Source: UKL13-2 sp031430555
Lineage (GTDB): Bacteria; Pseudomonadota; Gammaproteobacteria; Burkholderiales; Usitatibacteraceae
Direction: 5' to 3'
Assembly: GCA_031430555.1 (NCBI GenBank)
Contig: JANPBQ010000189.1
Span: 1-15,035, forward strand
Length of the DNA stretch: 15,035 nucleotides
Shown: in pieces, positions 1 through 7,241 of the stretch
How the letters are laid out: every line of letters starts with the position of its first letter
Position numbering within the stretch: the first letter of the stretch is position 1
Notes under the pieces: generated by a model
What the model was told of the DNA's origin: nothing
The model's input: only the letters and a program-made list of their open reading frames with translations
Databases searched by the model: none
Position numbers and translations under genes: made by a program

Positions 1-388
1 TCAAGGTGGTGGCACGCAATCGCGGATTCGCCAATCCTTGTCCGCCAAGGAGCGCGCCGCGCAGGATTTGGAAAACAGCAAGCGCACAGTTGCACAAAGT
101 GTCCGCCAAAGTTTTCTCGGTGTGACCAATGGCGTCGCGCAGGTGAAAGCGCTTGAAGCCGCGCTGGTCTCGAACAAATCCTCGCTTGACGCGACCGTGC
201 TGGGCAAAGAAGTCGGTGTGCGCACCAACGTCGATGTGCTGAACGCGCAGCAACAATTGTTCCAGGCGCAACGCGATTTGCAGCAGGCGCGCTACAACAC
301 CATCCTCTCGCAATTGCGCCTCAAATCCGCCACCGGCCGGCTGAAAGATACGGATTTGGCTGAAGTCAACGCATTGCTCGCGAAGTAA
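1..388 (+). CDS. tolC: TolC-family outer membrane efflux channel, 3' end only
   Basis: Only the last 128 residues are present, in the frame that starts at base 2, and the gene begins outside the window. TolC proteins are trimeric outer-membrane channels with a periplasmic alpha-helical tunnel that serve tripartite efflux pumps and type I secretion. The visible part is helical, with Gln/Ala-rich heptad-like stretches. It carries the conserved block GKEVGVRTNVDVLNAQQQLF followed by QAQRDLQQARYNTILSQLRL, typical of the second outer-membrane-factor repeat near the C-terminus, and ends in DLAEVNALLAK before a TAA stop. The next gene, waaA, is convergent. The family assignment is firm. Whether this is the housekeeping TolC or a paralogue cannot be judged from the tail alone. 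Confidence 0.88.
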   Translation, partial: QGGGTQSRIRQSLSAKERAAQDLENSKRTVAQSVRQSFLGVTNGVAQVKALEAALVSNKSSLDATVLGKEVGVRTNVDVLNAQQQLFQAQRDLQQARYNTILSQLRLKSATGRLKDTDLAEVNALLAK

Positions 389-411
389 TTCGATTTCGCT
401 TCAGTAGCGAT

Positions 412-475
412 TGTCATCGTGAGCGAAGCGAAGGCACTTGTCGCGCCGAGATCCTTCGCGTCGCTCTGGATGACA
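412..475. repeat. REP-like imperfect palindrome in the convergent tolC/waaA gap
   Basis: The arms are TGTCATCGTGAGCGAAGCGAAG (412-433, 22 bases, here split as TGTCATCGTG and AGCGAAGCGAAG) and its near-complement at 454-475, which ends in GGATGACA. They are separated by 20 bases and differ at only a few positions. Elements with outer TGTCATC/GATGACA ends and inner GAGCGAAGCGAAG are a common dispersed bacterial intergenic repeat type. The position between two converging genes fits a role as a bidirectional transcription stop or mRNA 3' stabiliser. That role is inference; the palindrome is visible. Confidence 0.7.
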
Positions 476-506
476 GTGACTTGAGCAAGGTGGAGAACGC
501 CCGATA

Positions 507-1802
507 CTACCGTCGTTGATTCGGTTTACCCGCAATCAACGGGGCGATGAGCGCCATGGTTTTCTCGGTCGCGCCCGCGTGCGCGATGGCAAACGACTTC
601 GCCGCCGCCCCCATTGCAAGCCTTGCCGAGTCATCATCAAGAAGCGATTTCGCCGTCGCCATTACTTCGTTCGCATCGCGTGCTTGACGCATCGCGCCGG
701 CCTCGACCGCCAGTTTCGCCGCTTCGGCAAAATTGAACGTCGATGGCCCCATGATCACGGGCTTGCCTTGCGCGCAGGCTTCGATCAGATTTTGCCCGCC
801 GAGCGGCAACAGGCTTCCGCCAATGAACGCGACATCGCACATCGCCATGTAGGCGGCCATTTCGCCCATCGAGTCGCCAAGCCAGACGGCGCATTCGTCG
901 GTGAGTTCACCAATGCTGCGGCGCTGCATGGCGAGATTGCGCGCGCGGATCAAGGCCTCAACGGCATCGAACCGTTGTGGATGGCGCGGCACCAACACCA
1001 GCGGCATTTTCTTCCGTTCGACCGCGGAAAATGCGCGGCAATAGGCGTCGAGCAGCAGCGCTTCTTCGCCCTCGCGCGTGCTGGCAGCGAGCAGGATGTG
1101 CTTTTCTTTTGCCAGGCCCGAACGCCATGACTCGCCTTTGGCGATTTGAGTCGCATCGACCGTCATATCGAACTTGATGTTGCCGGTGATTTGCGAATTC
1201 GCCGCGCCGAGAATTCGGAATCGCCCGTCATCGGCTGGCGATTGCGCGGCAATCACCTGCATGCTCTGCATGGCACCGTGCGCGAGTGAGCGCACCGGTG
1301 CGAAGCGCATGTATGCCCGCAGGGATTTCTCGCTCAACCTCGCGTTCACCAGCAATGCCGGTACATGTTCGCGATGGCATGCGGCGAGCAGGTTCGGCCA
1401 GATTTCAGTTTCCAATATCAACAGCACTTGTGGCGCGAAGCTAGCGATCAGCCGCCGTTGCGCGGAATAAAAATCGTAGGGCAGATACACACAACGCACC
1501 GAGTTGCCGAACAACTCCTCGGCAGTGGCGCGCCCGGTGGGCGTCATGCACGAAACCAGGATCGGGAGGCCCGGATAATGTTGCTGGATCTGCCGCACCA
1601 GCAGCGATGCGGCGCGCATTTCGCCGACTGATACGGCGTGCAACCAAATCGTTCCCGCATTCGCCCCACTGGGTGGCGAAAAAAAACCGAAGCGTTCGCC
1701 CCAATGCCGTAGATACCCCGGTTGCCGGATACCGCGCCACAGCAGCCGCAGGATGATGATCGGCATCGCGAGCAACAGGAAGAACGAATAAAACCTTCTC
1801 AT
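507..1802 (-). CDS. waaA: 3-deoxy-D-manno-octulosonic acid (Kdo) transferase
   Basis: WaaA (KdtA) transfers Kdo from CMP-Kdo to the lipid A precursor at the inner face of the cytoplasmic membrane, the first step of LPS core assembly. The ATG at 1802 gives 431 aa, the normal family length; the open frame continues upstream but lies inside waaC. Residues 6-22 form an N-terminal hydrophobic membrane anchor. The glycosyltransferase 30 block WLHAVSVGEMRAA contains the catalytic Glu (E61). Further landmarks are LILETEIWPN (128-137), TGNIKFD (206-212), STREGEE (241-247), LVPRHPQRF (270-278), LGDSMGEM (308-315) and PLGGQNLIEA (333-342), the C-terminal CMP-Kdo-binding half. The start overlaps the waaC stop as ATGA (1799-1802), so the two are probably translationally coupled in one operon. 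Whether it adds one or two Kdo residues cannot be read from sequence. Confidence 0.96.
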   Translation of the reverse strand: MRRFYSFFLLLAMPIIILRLLWRGIRQPGYLRHWGERFGFFSPPSGANAGTIWLHAVSVGEMRAASLLVRQIQQHYPGLPILVSCMTPTGRATAEELFGNSVRCVYLPYDFYSAQRRLIASFAPQVLLILETEIWPNLLAACHREHVPALLVNARLSEKSLRAYMRFAPVRSLAHGAMQSMQVIAAQSPADDGRFRILGAANSQITGNIKFDMTVDATQIAKGESWRSGLAKEKHILLAASTREGEEALLLDAYCRAFSAVERKKMPLVLVPRHPQRFDAVEALIRARNLAMQRRSIGELTDECAVWLGDSMGEMAAYMAMCDVAFIGGSLLPLGGQNLIEACAQGKPVIMGPSTFNFAEAAKLAVEAGAMRQARDANEVMATAKSLLDDDSARLAMGAAAKSFAIAHAGATEKTMALIAPLIAGKPNQRR

Positions 1803-2773
1803 GGCGCAACCCCGAGTTGCGATTGAAGTGCGCGCCACACCGCATCCACATGCAGCGCATTCGCGGCATCGCGGGTGCCACCGCCAAGATTGACGATGTC
1901 TTTGCTCCCGTGCAATCCCGTGAGCGCGGGCTCGGTGGTGAGGTAGATGCCCACAGTTGGCCGCGCCAAGGCGACTGCGAGATGAGCAAGACCGGTGTCG
2001 ACACCGACCACAACGGCTGCGCGCGACAGCATGCGCGCTGCCTCGGCCAAAGAGAGTCGGGCGGGCACGGTCACGAGTGTCAAGTGTTCGGCGATTTGCC
2101 GGCTTATGCGGTGCTCCGCCTCGGCACCCCACGGCAGCACCACCGCAATATTTGCGGCATTGAGGCGTTTGCCCAATTCGACCCAATCGGCTGATGGCCA
2201 CCTCTTGTCGGCACGGCTGGTCGCGTGCAGGAACACGACATATGGTTTCGATGGCATGCCGGAAAGTGCACCATCCGGCGCGGTCAGGCCATATTCAAGC
2301 GGTAAATCGAGCGCATAGCCGAACGCCTTCGCCGCGAGGAGGCGGTTGCGCTCGACCGCATGCATCGCCCGCGGAATATCGAACGCGTGATCGTAGAATC
2401 GCGCCGCGAAGGGTTCGCGCGCGGATGTCGATGCGTGCCCGCTTACGGGGCCTTTGGGCCAATGTGAAATCCACGCGCTTTTGACCAAGCCCTGCGTATC
2501 CAGAATCGCGTCGTAGCGTTGGCTCGACAGTTGCGTGCGTGCGGCGAGGAAACGTCGCCAGGCTTCAAGCGACAACAGGTTTTTTTTCAGTGCCCGCAAC
2601 GGGACGCCGATGACCTTGTCGATCGCCGGATGCATCGCCACCATTTCCGCGTACGGCGCTTCGACCGCCCAATCGATCTCAACGCCCGGCAATGCGCGCG
2701 CCAGATCGCTCGCAACGGGCAAATTGTGGATCACGTCGCCCAGCGACGATAATTTCACCAGCAGAACACGCAT
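1799..2773 (-). CDS. waaC: LPS heptosyltransferase I
   Basis: WaaC (RfaC) adds the first L-glycero-D-manno-heptose from ADP-heptose to Kdo2-lipid A. The product is 324 aa, the usual size, with the glycosyltransferase 9 layout. The N-terminus MRVLLVKLSSLGDVIHNLP carries the SSLGD loop with the likely catalytic Asp13. DTQGLVKSAW lies at 92-101, the heptosyltransferase I signature ATSRADKRWP at 184-193 with Lys190, LPWG at 213-216, and the nucleotide-sugar-binding VGVDTGLAHLA at 256-266 with Asp259 and His264. These features separate it from WaaF. It is first in a minus-strand waaC-waaA pair and divergent from the glycosyltransferase at 2875. No clear Shine-Dalgarno is seen. A TAAAAT hexamer (minus strand, 2785-2780) lies only 6 bp before the ATG. 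Confidence 0.95.
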   Translation of the reverse strand: MRVLLVKLSSLGDVIHNLPVASDLARALPGVEIDWAVEAPYAEMVAMHPAIDKVIGVPLRALKKNLLSLEAWRRFLAARTQLSSQRYDAILDTQGLVKSAWISHWPKGPVSGHASTSAREPFAARFYDHAFDIPRAMHAVERNRLLAAKAFGYALDLPLEYGLTAPDGALSGMPSKPYVVFLHATSRADKRWPSADWVELGKRLNAANIAVVLPWGAEAEHRISRQIAEHLTLVTVPARLSLAEAARMLSRAAVVVGVDTGLAHLAVALARPTVGIYLTTEPALTGLHGSKDIVNLGGGTRDAANALHVDAVWRALQSQLGVAP

Positions 2774-2843
2774 ACGGGCATTTTAGCCTGCATGATTCTG
2801 GCGGGCACTTTCGATGCGCAGTCAATTCCGACGCATGCTCGAT

Positions 2844-2849
2844 TACAAT
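2844..2849 (+). promoter_or_regulatory. candidate -10 element (TACAAT) for the glycosyltransferase at 2875
   Basis: TACAAT matches TATAAT at five of six positions and lies 25 bp before the ATG, in the 101-bp divergent gap with waaC. It overlaps a short palindrome, CGATT-AC-AATCG (2840-2851). No good -35 hexamer is present at the right spacing, so this is a weak call. Confidence 0.35.
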
Positions 2850-2874
2850 CGGTCTCACCGCTGGAACATTCTTC

Positions 2875-3636
2875 ATGTCGCCCCCGAAAATTCCACTCTC
2901 CGTCGTCATCATTGCCAAAAATGCGGCCTCGCAAATCGGTGCCTGCATCGAGAGCGTGGCCTTCGCCGACGAAGTGCTGGTCGTTGATTCGGGTTCCGAG
3001 GATGAGACGCGCGCGATCGCCGATGTACTGGGTGCGCGCGTGATCGAAAAGGAATGGCTCGGCTTTGGGCAGCAAAAGCAATTCGCCGTGACTCAAGCCA
3101 AGCACGACTGGGTGCTGTGCCTCGATGTCGATGAACGGGTCTCGCCACCGCTCGAAGCTGGTATCCGCGCGGCGCTGACGGCACCGAAACACCGCGCGTT
3201 TCGCATGCGGCGACGCAACCGTTTTCTCGGCAAATGGCTCTCCCACGGCGAGGGCTATCCCGATTGGTCGCTGCGCATGTTTCACCGCCAACACGCAAGC
3301 TGGAGCAACGATCCGGTGCATGAAGCGGTGATCACGACGGTCGATGTCGGCGTGCTGGAAGGCGATATCTTGCACGATTCGGCCGAGGAAATAACGACGT
3401 ACCTGCAAAAGCAAAACCGCTATTCCTCCCTGCACGCGGAATCGCTGTTTCAGCAAGGCGTGCGCGCCGGATACGTCAAGTTGTTCGTAAGCCCATTGGC
3501 GCGTTTCATCAAGTTCTACATCCTGCGCCTGGGTTTCCTCGATGGCGGCCCCGGTTTCGCGCATGTGGCGGTCGGCTGCTTTGCGGCATTCGCCAAATAC
3601 GCAAAGCTGATCGAGCTCGAAAACAAAGCACCTTGA
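2875..3636 (+). CDS. Family 2 glycosyltransferase, WaaE/KdtX-like LPS core enzyme
   Basis: A 253-aa GT-A-fold glycosyltransferase. The N-terminus PLSVVIIAKNAASQIGACI is the typical GT2 beginning. VVDSGSEDET (36-45) is the nucleotide-binding Asp loop, LCLDVDER (81-88) the metal-binding DxD-type motif, and WSLRMFHR with NDPVHEAV (145-152) the acceptor-side signature of the WaaE/KdtX subgroup. Enzymes of that subgroup add glucose to heptose I of the inner core. The C-terminal part (about 200-245) is basic and amphipathic, suiting membrane association. The ATG at 2875 gives the usual length; a longer open frame back to 2692 would run antisense into waaC and is not credible. It lies beside waaC-waaA and upstream of the rfb operon, which supports a role in LPS core or O-chain assembly. 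Donor sugar and acceptor are not proved by sequence. Confidence 0.85.
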   Translation: MSPPKIPLSVVIIAKNAASQIGACIESVAFADEVLVVDSGSEDETRAIADVLGARVIEKEWLGFGQQKQFAVTQAKHDWVLCLDVDERVSPPLEAGIRAALTAPKHRAFRMRRRNRFLGKWLSHGEGYPDWSLRMFHRQHASWSNDPVHEAVITTVDVGVLEGDILHDSAEEITTYLQKQNRYSSLHAESLFQQGVRAGYVKLFVSPLARFIKFYILRLGFLDGGPGFAHVAVGCFAAFAKYAKLIELENKAP

Positions 3637-3669
3637 ATCAGTGTCGCCGTCCATCCTGAGAGGCTGCGC

Positions 3670-3678
3670 TGGTAAAAT
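3670..3678 (+). promoter_or_regulatory. extended -10 promoter (TGG TAAAAT) for rfbBACD
   Basis: TG-N-TAAAAT is a good extended -10 element that can work without a strong -35, and none is seen. It lies 49 bp before the rfbB start in the 91-bp gap after the glycosyltransferase gene. The predicted start near 3685 leaves a leader of about 43 nt holding a small hairpin (3699-3712) and the Shine-Dalgarno GGAGAA (3718-3723). Confidence 0.5.
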
Positions 3679-3698
3679 GTTGGGTTGAAGCGACACCA

Positions 3699-3712
3699 CC
3701 GGCGCGAGCCGG
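3699..3712 (+). other. leader hairpin with GNRA-type loop ahead of rfbB
   Basis: CCGGC-GCGA-GCCGG is a perfect 5-bp GC stem with a GCGA tetraloop. It ends 5 nt before the rfbB Shine-Dalgarno GGAGAA. As RNA it should be stable. It may shape ribosome access or be a chance feature of GC-rich DNA. Confidence 0.4.
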
Positions 3713-3727
3713 GATGCGGAGAATCCC

Positions 3728-4798
3728 ATGATTATCGTCACCGGCGGTGCCGGTTTTATCGGTTCCAATTTCATTCACGAGTGGCTTGCGCACAACGCCG
3801 GGCCGCTGGTGAATCTGGACAAGCTCACCTATGCGGGCAACCTGATGTCGCTCGCCGACATTGCCGGCCGCCCGGATTATCGTTTCGTGCATGGCGACAT
3901 CGGCGACCGCGCCTTGGTCGGCGCGTTGCTGCGCGAAACGAAGCCGACCGCCATCGTAAATTTCGCCGCCGAGAGCCATGTTGATCGCTCCATTCATAGC
4001 GCGGGCGATTTCATCCAGACCAACATCGTCAGCACCTTTAATTTGCTGGAGGAAGTGCGCGGCTATTGGCAGGGTCTCGGCGAGAGTGATCAAGCTGCGT
4101 TTCGTTTCCTGCATGTCTCCACAGATGAAGTTTACGGCTCGCTCGCGATTGACGACCCGGCCTTCACCGAACAGCACAAATACGAGCCCAACAGCCCGTA
4201 TTCGGCCTCCAAAGCGGCCTCGGATCACTTGGTGCGCGCGTATCACCACACTTACCATTTGCCGGTGCTGACGACCAATTGCTCGAACAACTATGGCCCT
4301 TATCATTTTCCGGAAAAACTGATCCCGCTGATGATTCTCAACGCGCTCGCCGGCAAACCGCTGCCGGTCTATGGCGACGGCAAAAACGTGCGAGATTGGC
4401 TCTATGTAGCAGATCATTGCACGGCGATTCGGCAGGTGCTGGCCAAGGGTCGCGCCGGGGAAACCTACAACGTTGGCGGGCGCAATGAGCGGACCAATCT
4501 TGAGGTCGTCCATACCATTGGCGACTGGCTCGATCAACTCAAGCCACGCGCCGATGGCAAACCCTACGCCTCACAAATCGCCTTCGTCGCCGACCGTCCC
4601 GGTCACGACCGTCGCTATGCAATCGATGCGGCCAAATTGGAAGGCGAACTCGGTTGGCGCGCACAGGAAACGTTTGAGAGCGGGATCGAGAAAACCGTAC
4701 GCTGGTACCTCGCCAACAACGAATGGACTCAAGCCGTCACGCGCGGCGACTACCGGCAGTGGATGCAAACGCAATACGGCACCAAGGCAGCCGCGTGA
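3728..4798 (+). CDS. rfbB: dTDP-glucose 4,6-dehydratase
   Basis: RmlB/RfbB dehydrates dTDP-D-glucose to dTDP-4-keto-6-deoxy-D-glucose with bound NAD+, the second step of dTDP-L-rhamnose synthesis, in the cytoplasm. The 356-aa product is the standard length of this extended short-chain dehydrogenase. TGGAGFIGSNF (5-15) is the Rossmann NAD-binding loop. HVSTDEVYGS (129-138) holds the catalytic Thr132-Asp133-Glu134 trio. YSASK (158-162) is the Tyr/Lys active site. NNYGPYHFPEKLIP (187-200), GDGKNVRDWLYV (217-228) and RPGHDRRYAID (290-300) bind nucleotide and sugar. The ATG at 3728 has GGAGAA 4 bases upstream. Its stop overlaps the GTG start of rfbA as GTGA. It is the first gene of a four-gene operon. 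Confidence 0.97.
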   Translation: MIIVTGGAGFIGSNFIHEWLAHNAGPLVNLDKLTYAGNLMSLADIAGRPDYRFVHGDIGDRALVGALLRETKPTAIVNFAAESHVDRSIHSAGDFIQTNIVSTFNLLEEVRGYWQGLGESDQAAFRFLHVSTDEVYGSLAIDDPAFTEQHKYEPNSPYSASKAASDHLVRAYHHTYHLPVLTTNCSNNYGPYHFPEKLIPLMILNALAGKPLPVYGDGKNVRDWLYVADHCTAIRQVLAKGRAGETYNVGGRNERTNLEVVHTIGDWLDQLKPRADGKPYASQIAFVADRPGHDRRYAIDAAKLEGELGWRAQETFESGIEKTVRWYLANNEWTQAVTRGDYRQWMQTQYGTKAAA

Positions 4799-5688
4799 AC
4801 CAGACCGCGAATCGCAAGGGGATCATCCTCGCCGGCGGCAGCGGTACACGGCTGTATCCCGTCACGCAGGTGGTGTCGAAACAATTGCTGCCGATCTACG
4901 ACAAGCCGATGGTCTATTACCCGCTATCGACCCTAATGCTGGCCGGCATTCGCGACATTCTCATCATCTCCACGCCGCACGACACGCCGCAATTTCAGGA
5001 GTTGCTGGGCGACGGAAAAAAGTGGGGGCTGTCGCTGTCGTACGCGGTACAACCGTCGCCGGATGGACTGGCGCAAGCTTTCCATATCGGTAAGCCATTT
5101 CTCGGCGGCGATGACTCCGCGCTGATCCTTGGCGACAACATTTTCTACGGGCACGATCTGTCGCTTTCGTTGCAGCGCGCGCATGAAAAAACCGGCGGTG
5201 CCACCGTATTCGCCTATCCGGTTCACGACCCCGAGCGCTACGGTGTGGCGGAATTCGATGCCGCCGGCAAAGTAATTTCGCTCGAAGAAAAACCGGCAAA
5301 ACCGAAATCGCGTTACGCCGTGACCGGCATTTATTTTTACGATAATCAGGTGTGCGAACTGGCGGCGGCGTTGAAACCTTCCGCGCGCGGCGAATTGGAA
5401 ATCACCGACTTGAACCGCCTGTATTTGCAGCAAGGAACACTGAATTGCGAAGTCATGGGCCGCGGCATGGCATGGCTCGATACCGGTACGCACGAGTCCT
5501 TGCTGGAGGCGTCGCAATACATCGCCACCATCGAGCGCCGTCAGGGATTGAAGGTGGCGTGCCCCGAGGAGATCGCCTACCGTCGCGGTTGGATCTCGGC
5601 CGGCGATATCGAGCGACTCGCGGCACCCATGTTGAAGAACGGCTACGGTCAATACCTGATGCAGATGCTCACCGAACGCGTTTTTTAG
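4795..5688 (+). CDS. rfbA: Glucose-1-phosphate thymidylyltransferase
   Basis: RmlA/RfbA joins dTTP and glucose-1-phosphate to give dTDP-glucose and pyrophosphate, the first and normally feedback-inhibited step of dTDP-L-rhamnose synthesis. The GTG at 4795 gives 297 aa, close to the usual 290-300, and has AAGG (4784-4787) 7 bases upstream. It overlaps the rfbB stop by four bases (GTGA). A longer frame starting at 4723 lies inside rfbB and is unlikely. Motifs are GIILAGGSGTRLYP (9-22, nucleotide-binding loop), LLPIYDKPM (31-39), GDNIFYG (113-119, metal-binding Asp), EEKP (164-167), VTGIYFYD (176-183) and AWLDTGTHESL (226-236). All are intact, so the enzyme should be active. Confidence 0.97.
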   Translation: MNQTANRKGIILAGGSGTRLYPVTQVVSKQLLPIYDKPMVYYPLSTLMLAGIRDILIISTPHDTPQFQELLGDGKKWGLSLSYAVQPSPDGLAQAFHIGKPFLGGDDSALILGDNIFYGHDLSLSLQRAHEKTGGATVFAYPVHDPERYGVAEFDAAGKVISLEEKPAKPKSRYAVTGIYFYDNQVCELAAALKPSARGELEITDLNRLYLQQGTLNCEVMGRGMAWLDTGTHESLLEASQYIATIERRQGLKVACPEEIAYRRGWISAGDIERLAAPMLKNGYGQYLMQMLTERVF

Positions 5689-5697
5689 GCTCACCCG

Positions 5698-6249
5698 ATG
5701 AACGTGATCGACACCGCGATTGCGGACGTGAAAATCATCGAGCCGAAAGTGTTCGGCGACGAGCGTGGATTTTTCTTCGAGAGTTTTAATGCGCGCGCGT
5801 TCAATGCGGCGGTGGGCGCGGACGTAACGTTCGTGCAGGACAACCATTCAAAATCCGTCAAGGGCGTGTTGCGCGGGCTGCACTATCAGGTGCAACAAGC
5901 GCAGGGCAAATTGGTGCGCGTGGTCGCAGGCGAAGTATTCGATGTGGCCGTCGATATTCGCCGCACTTCACCCACTTTCGGCAAGCATGTAGCGCTGCGC
6001 TTGTCGGCCGAAAACAAACGCATGCTGTGGGTGCCCGCAGGTTTCGCACATGGCTTTCTAGTGACCTCCGACGCCGCCGAATTTCTCTACAAGACCACTG
6101 ATTACTATGCGCCGCAGCATGATCGTAGCCTGTTGTGGAATGACCCCGCGCTCGGCATTGAATGGCCGATACACGAGACCGGCGCGCCGCAATTGAAGCC
6201 GACCGATCTCAACGGCAAACCACTCGCGGCAGCCGAAATATTCCCGTGA
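5698..6249 (+). CDS. rfbC: dTDP-4-dehydrorhamnose 3,5-epimerase
   Basis: RmlC/RfbC epimerises C3 and C5 of dTDP-4-keto-6-deoxyglucose, the third step of the rhamnose pathway. The 183-aa product has the normal length and cupin fold signature. DERGFFFESFN (21-31) begins the substrate pocket. VLRGLHYQ (57-64) holds Arg59 and catalytic His62. VPAGFAHGF (112-120) is the second conserved His region. FLYKTTDYYAP (129-139) carries the conserved Tyr131. The ATG at 5698 is 9 bp after the rfbA stop, with a weak AGG ahead of it. Its TGA stop overlaps the rfbD start as GTGA. Confidence 0.97.
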   Translation: MNVIDTAIADVKIIEPKVFGDERGFFFESFNARAFNAAVGADVTFVQDNHSKSVKGVLRGLHYQVQQAQGKLVRVVAGEVFDVAVDIRRTSPTFGKHVALRLSAENKRMLWVPAGFAHGFLVTSDAAEFLYKTTDYYAPQHDRSLLWNDPALGIEWPIHETGAPQLKPTDLNGKPLAAAEIFP

Positions 6250-7154
6250 GCGTTGGCAACGACAAGCCGCGCATCCTCATCACTGGCGGCGACGGCCAAT
6301 TGGGTTGGGAACTTGCGCGAACCTTTGCGCCGTTCGGCGAAATTTTTGCCTTTGATCGCGCAAAATTGGATCTCGCGGATGCCGATGCGATCCGCACGCG
6401 TTGCCGTGAGGTCAGACCGGCGTTGATCTTGAATGCCGGTGCCTACACCGCCGTCGACAAAGCCGAATCGGAACCGGACATCGCGATGCAAGTCAACGGC
6501 ATCGCGCCGGGAATTCTTGCGGAAGAAGCAAGCCGGCTCGACGCAACACTGATTCACTACTCGACCGACTATGTGTTCGACGGCCTCGCGAAGACGCCCT
6601 ACCGCGAGGTCGACGCGACGGCACCGCAAAGCGTGTACGGACGCACCAAACTCGCCGGTGAAAATGCCGTCGTTGCGGTCGCGAAGCACTACCTCGTTTT
6701 GCGCACCAGTTGGCTCTACGGCAATCGCCGGCAGAATTTCATGCTGACCATGCTGCGCCTCGCCCGCGAGCGGGACGAATTGCGCGTCGTCGGCGACCAG
6801 ATCGGCGCGCCGACCTGGGTTCGCACAGTCAGTGAAGCCACTGCACGATCCGTGGCCACGAGTGATTCCTCGGCACAACTCAGCATTGCGTCGGGCATCT
6901 ATCACCTGACCGCTGCTGGAAAAACCTCCTGGGCCGGCTTCGCCACCGCGATCCTCGAAGGCAGCGAGGATCCCGAGCGACGCGCGAAACGAGTGATCCC
7001 CATCACCACCACCGATTACCCGACACCCGCGAAGCGCCCCGCCTATTCGGTGTTGTCATTGGCTAAAATCAGCGCGGCGTCCGGCATTCAACCGCTTGAT
7101 TGGCGGGAACAACTCGCGGCGTGTCTCGCGGAGCGGAAATACTTGAAACTCTAG
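6246..7154 (+). CDS. rfbD: dTDP-4-dehydrorhamnose reductase
   Basis: RmlD/RfbD reduces dTDP-4-keto-L-rhamnose to dTDP-L-rhamnose with NAD(P)H, the last pathway step. The GTG at 6246 overlaps the rfbC stop by four bases and gives 302 aa, the family norm of about 300; the frame open further upstream lies within rfbC. ILITGGDGQLGWEL (10-23) is the nucleotide-binding loop. LNAGAYTAVDKAE (62-74) replaces the usual LINAAAYT with a Gly. STDYVFDG (106-113) and YGRTK (131-135) give the catalytic Ser/Thr-Tyr-Lys set. TSWLYG and GAPTW appear further along. No good Shine-Dalgarno precedes the GTG, so translation probably depends on coupling to rfbC. It ends 87 bp before the convergent nrdJ stop. Confidence 0.96.
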   Translation: MSVGNDKPRILITGGDGQLGWELARTFAPFGEIFAFDRAKLDLADADAIRTRCREVRPALILNAGAYTAVDKAESEPDIAMQVNGIAPGILAEEASRLDATLIHYSTDYVFDGLAKTPYREVDATAPQSVYGRTKLAGENAVVAVAKHYLVLRTSWLYGNRRQNFMLTMLRLARERDELRVVGDQIGAPTWVRTVSEATARSVATSDSSAQLSIASGIYHLTAAGKTSWAGFATAILEGSEDPERRAKRVIPITTTDYPTPAKRPAYSVLSLAKISAASGIQPLDWREQLAACLAERKYLKL

Positions 7155-7161
7155 CACTGAC

Positions 7162-7181
7162 GGGGTGTTTCGGCACTTTTT
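7162..7181 (+). terminator. weak candidate terminator after rfbD
   Basis: GGGGTG-TTTCGG-CACTTTTT can form a short stem with three Watson-Crick and up to three G-T pairs, ending in five T. It starts 8 bp after the rfbD stop. The stem is poor. The gap also holds a clean hairpin TTCTGC-CTCG-GCAGAA (7217-7232) without a downstream T run on either strand. Confidence 0.25.
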
Positions 7182-7241
7182 CTTCTGAGAGCCGCTCTGG
7201 CCTTAGAGTTTGCCCATTCTGCCTCGGCAGAAAAATTGGCG

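Noticed and set aside
1803..2201. Upstream extension of waaA by 133 codons
   Set aside because: It lies wholly inside waaC in another frame; the ATGA overlap gives the normal family length.
2692..2874. Upstream extension of the glycosyltransferase gene by 61 codons
   Set aside because: It would overlap the start of waaC antisense and add residues not found in the family; the ATG at 2875 begins right before the conserved N-terminus.
4933..5847. Minus-strand 304-aa open frame opposite rfbA and rfbC
   Set aside because: It spans two firmly identified genes on the other strand and has the Arg/His-rich make-up of a shadow frame.
7217..7232. Hairpin TTCTGC-CTCG-GCAGAA as a terminator for nrdJ
   Set aside because: The run of T on the minus strand comes before the stem rather than after it, so it does not form an intrinsic terminator in that direction.
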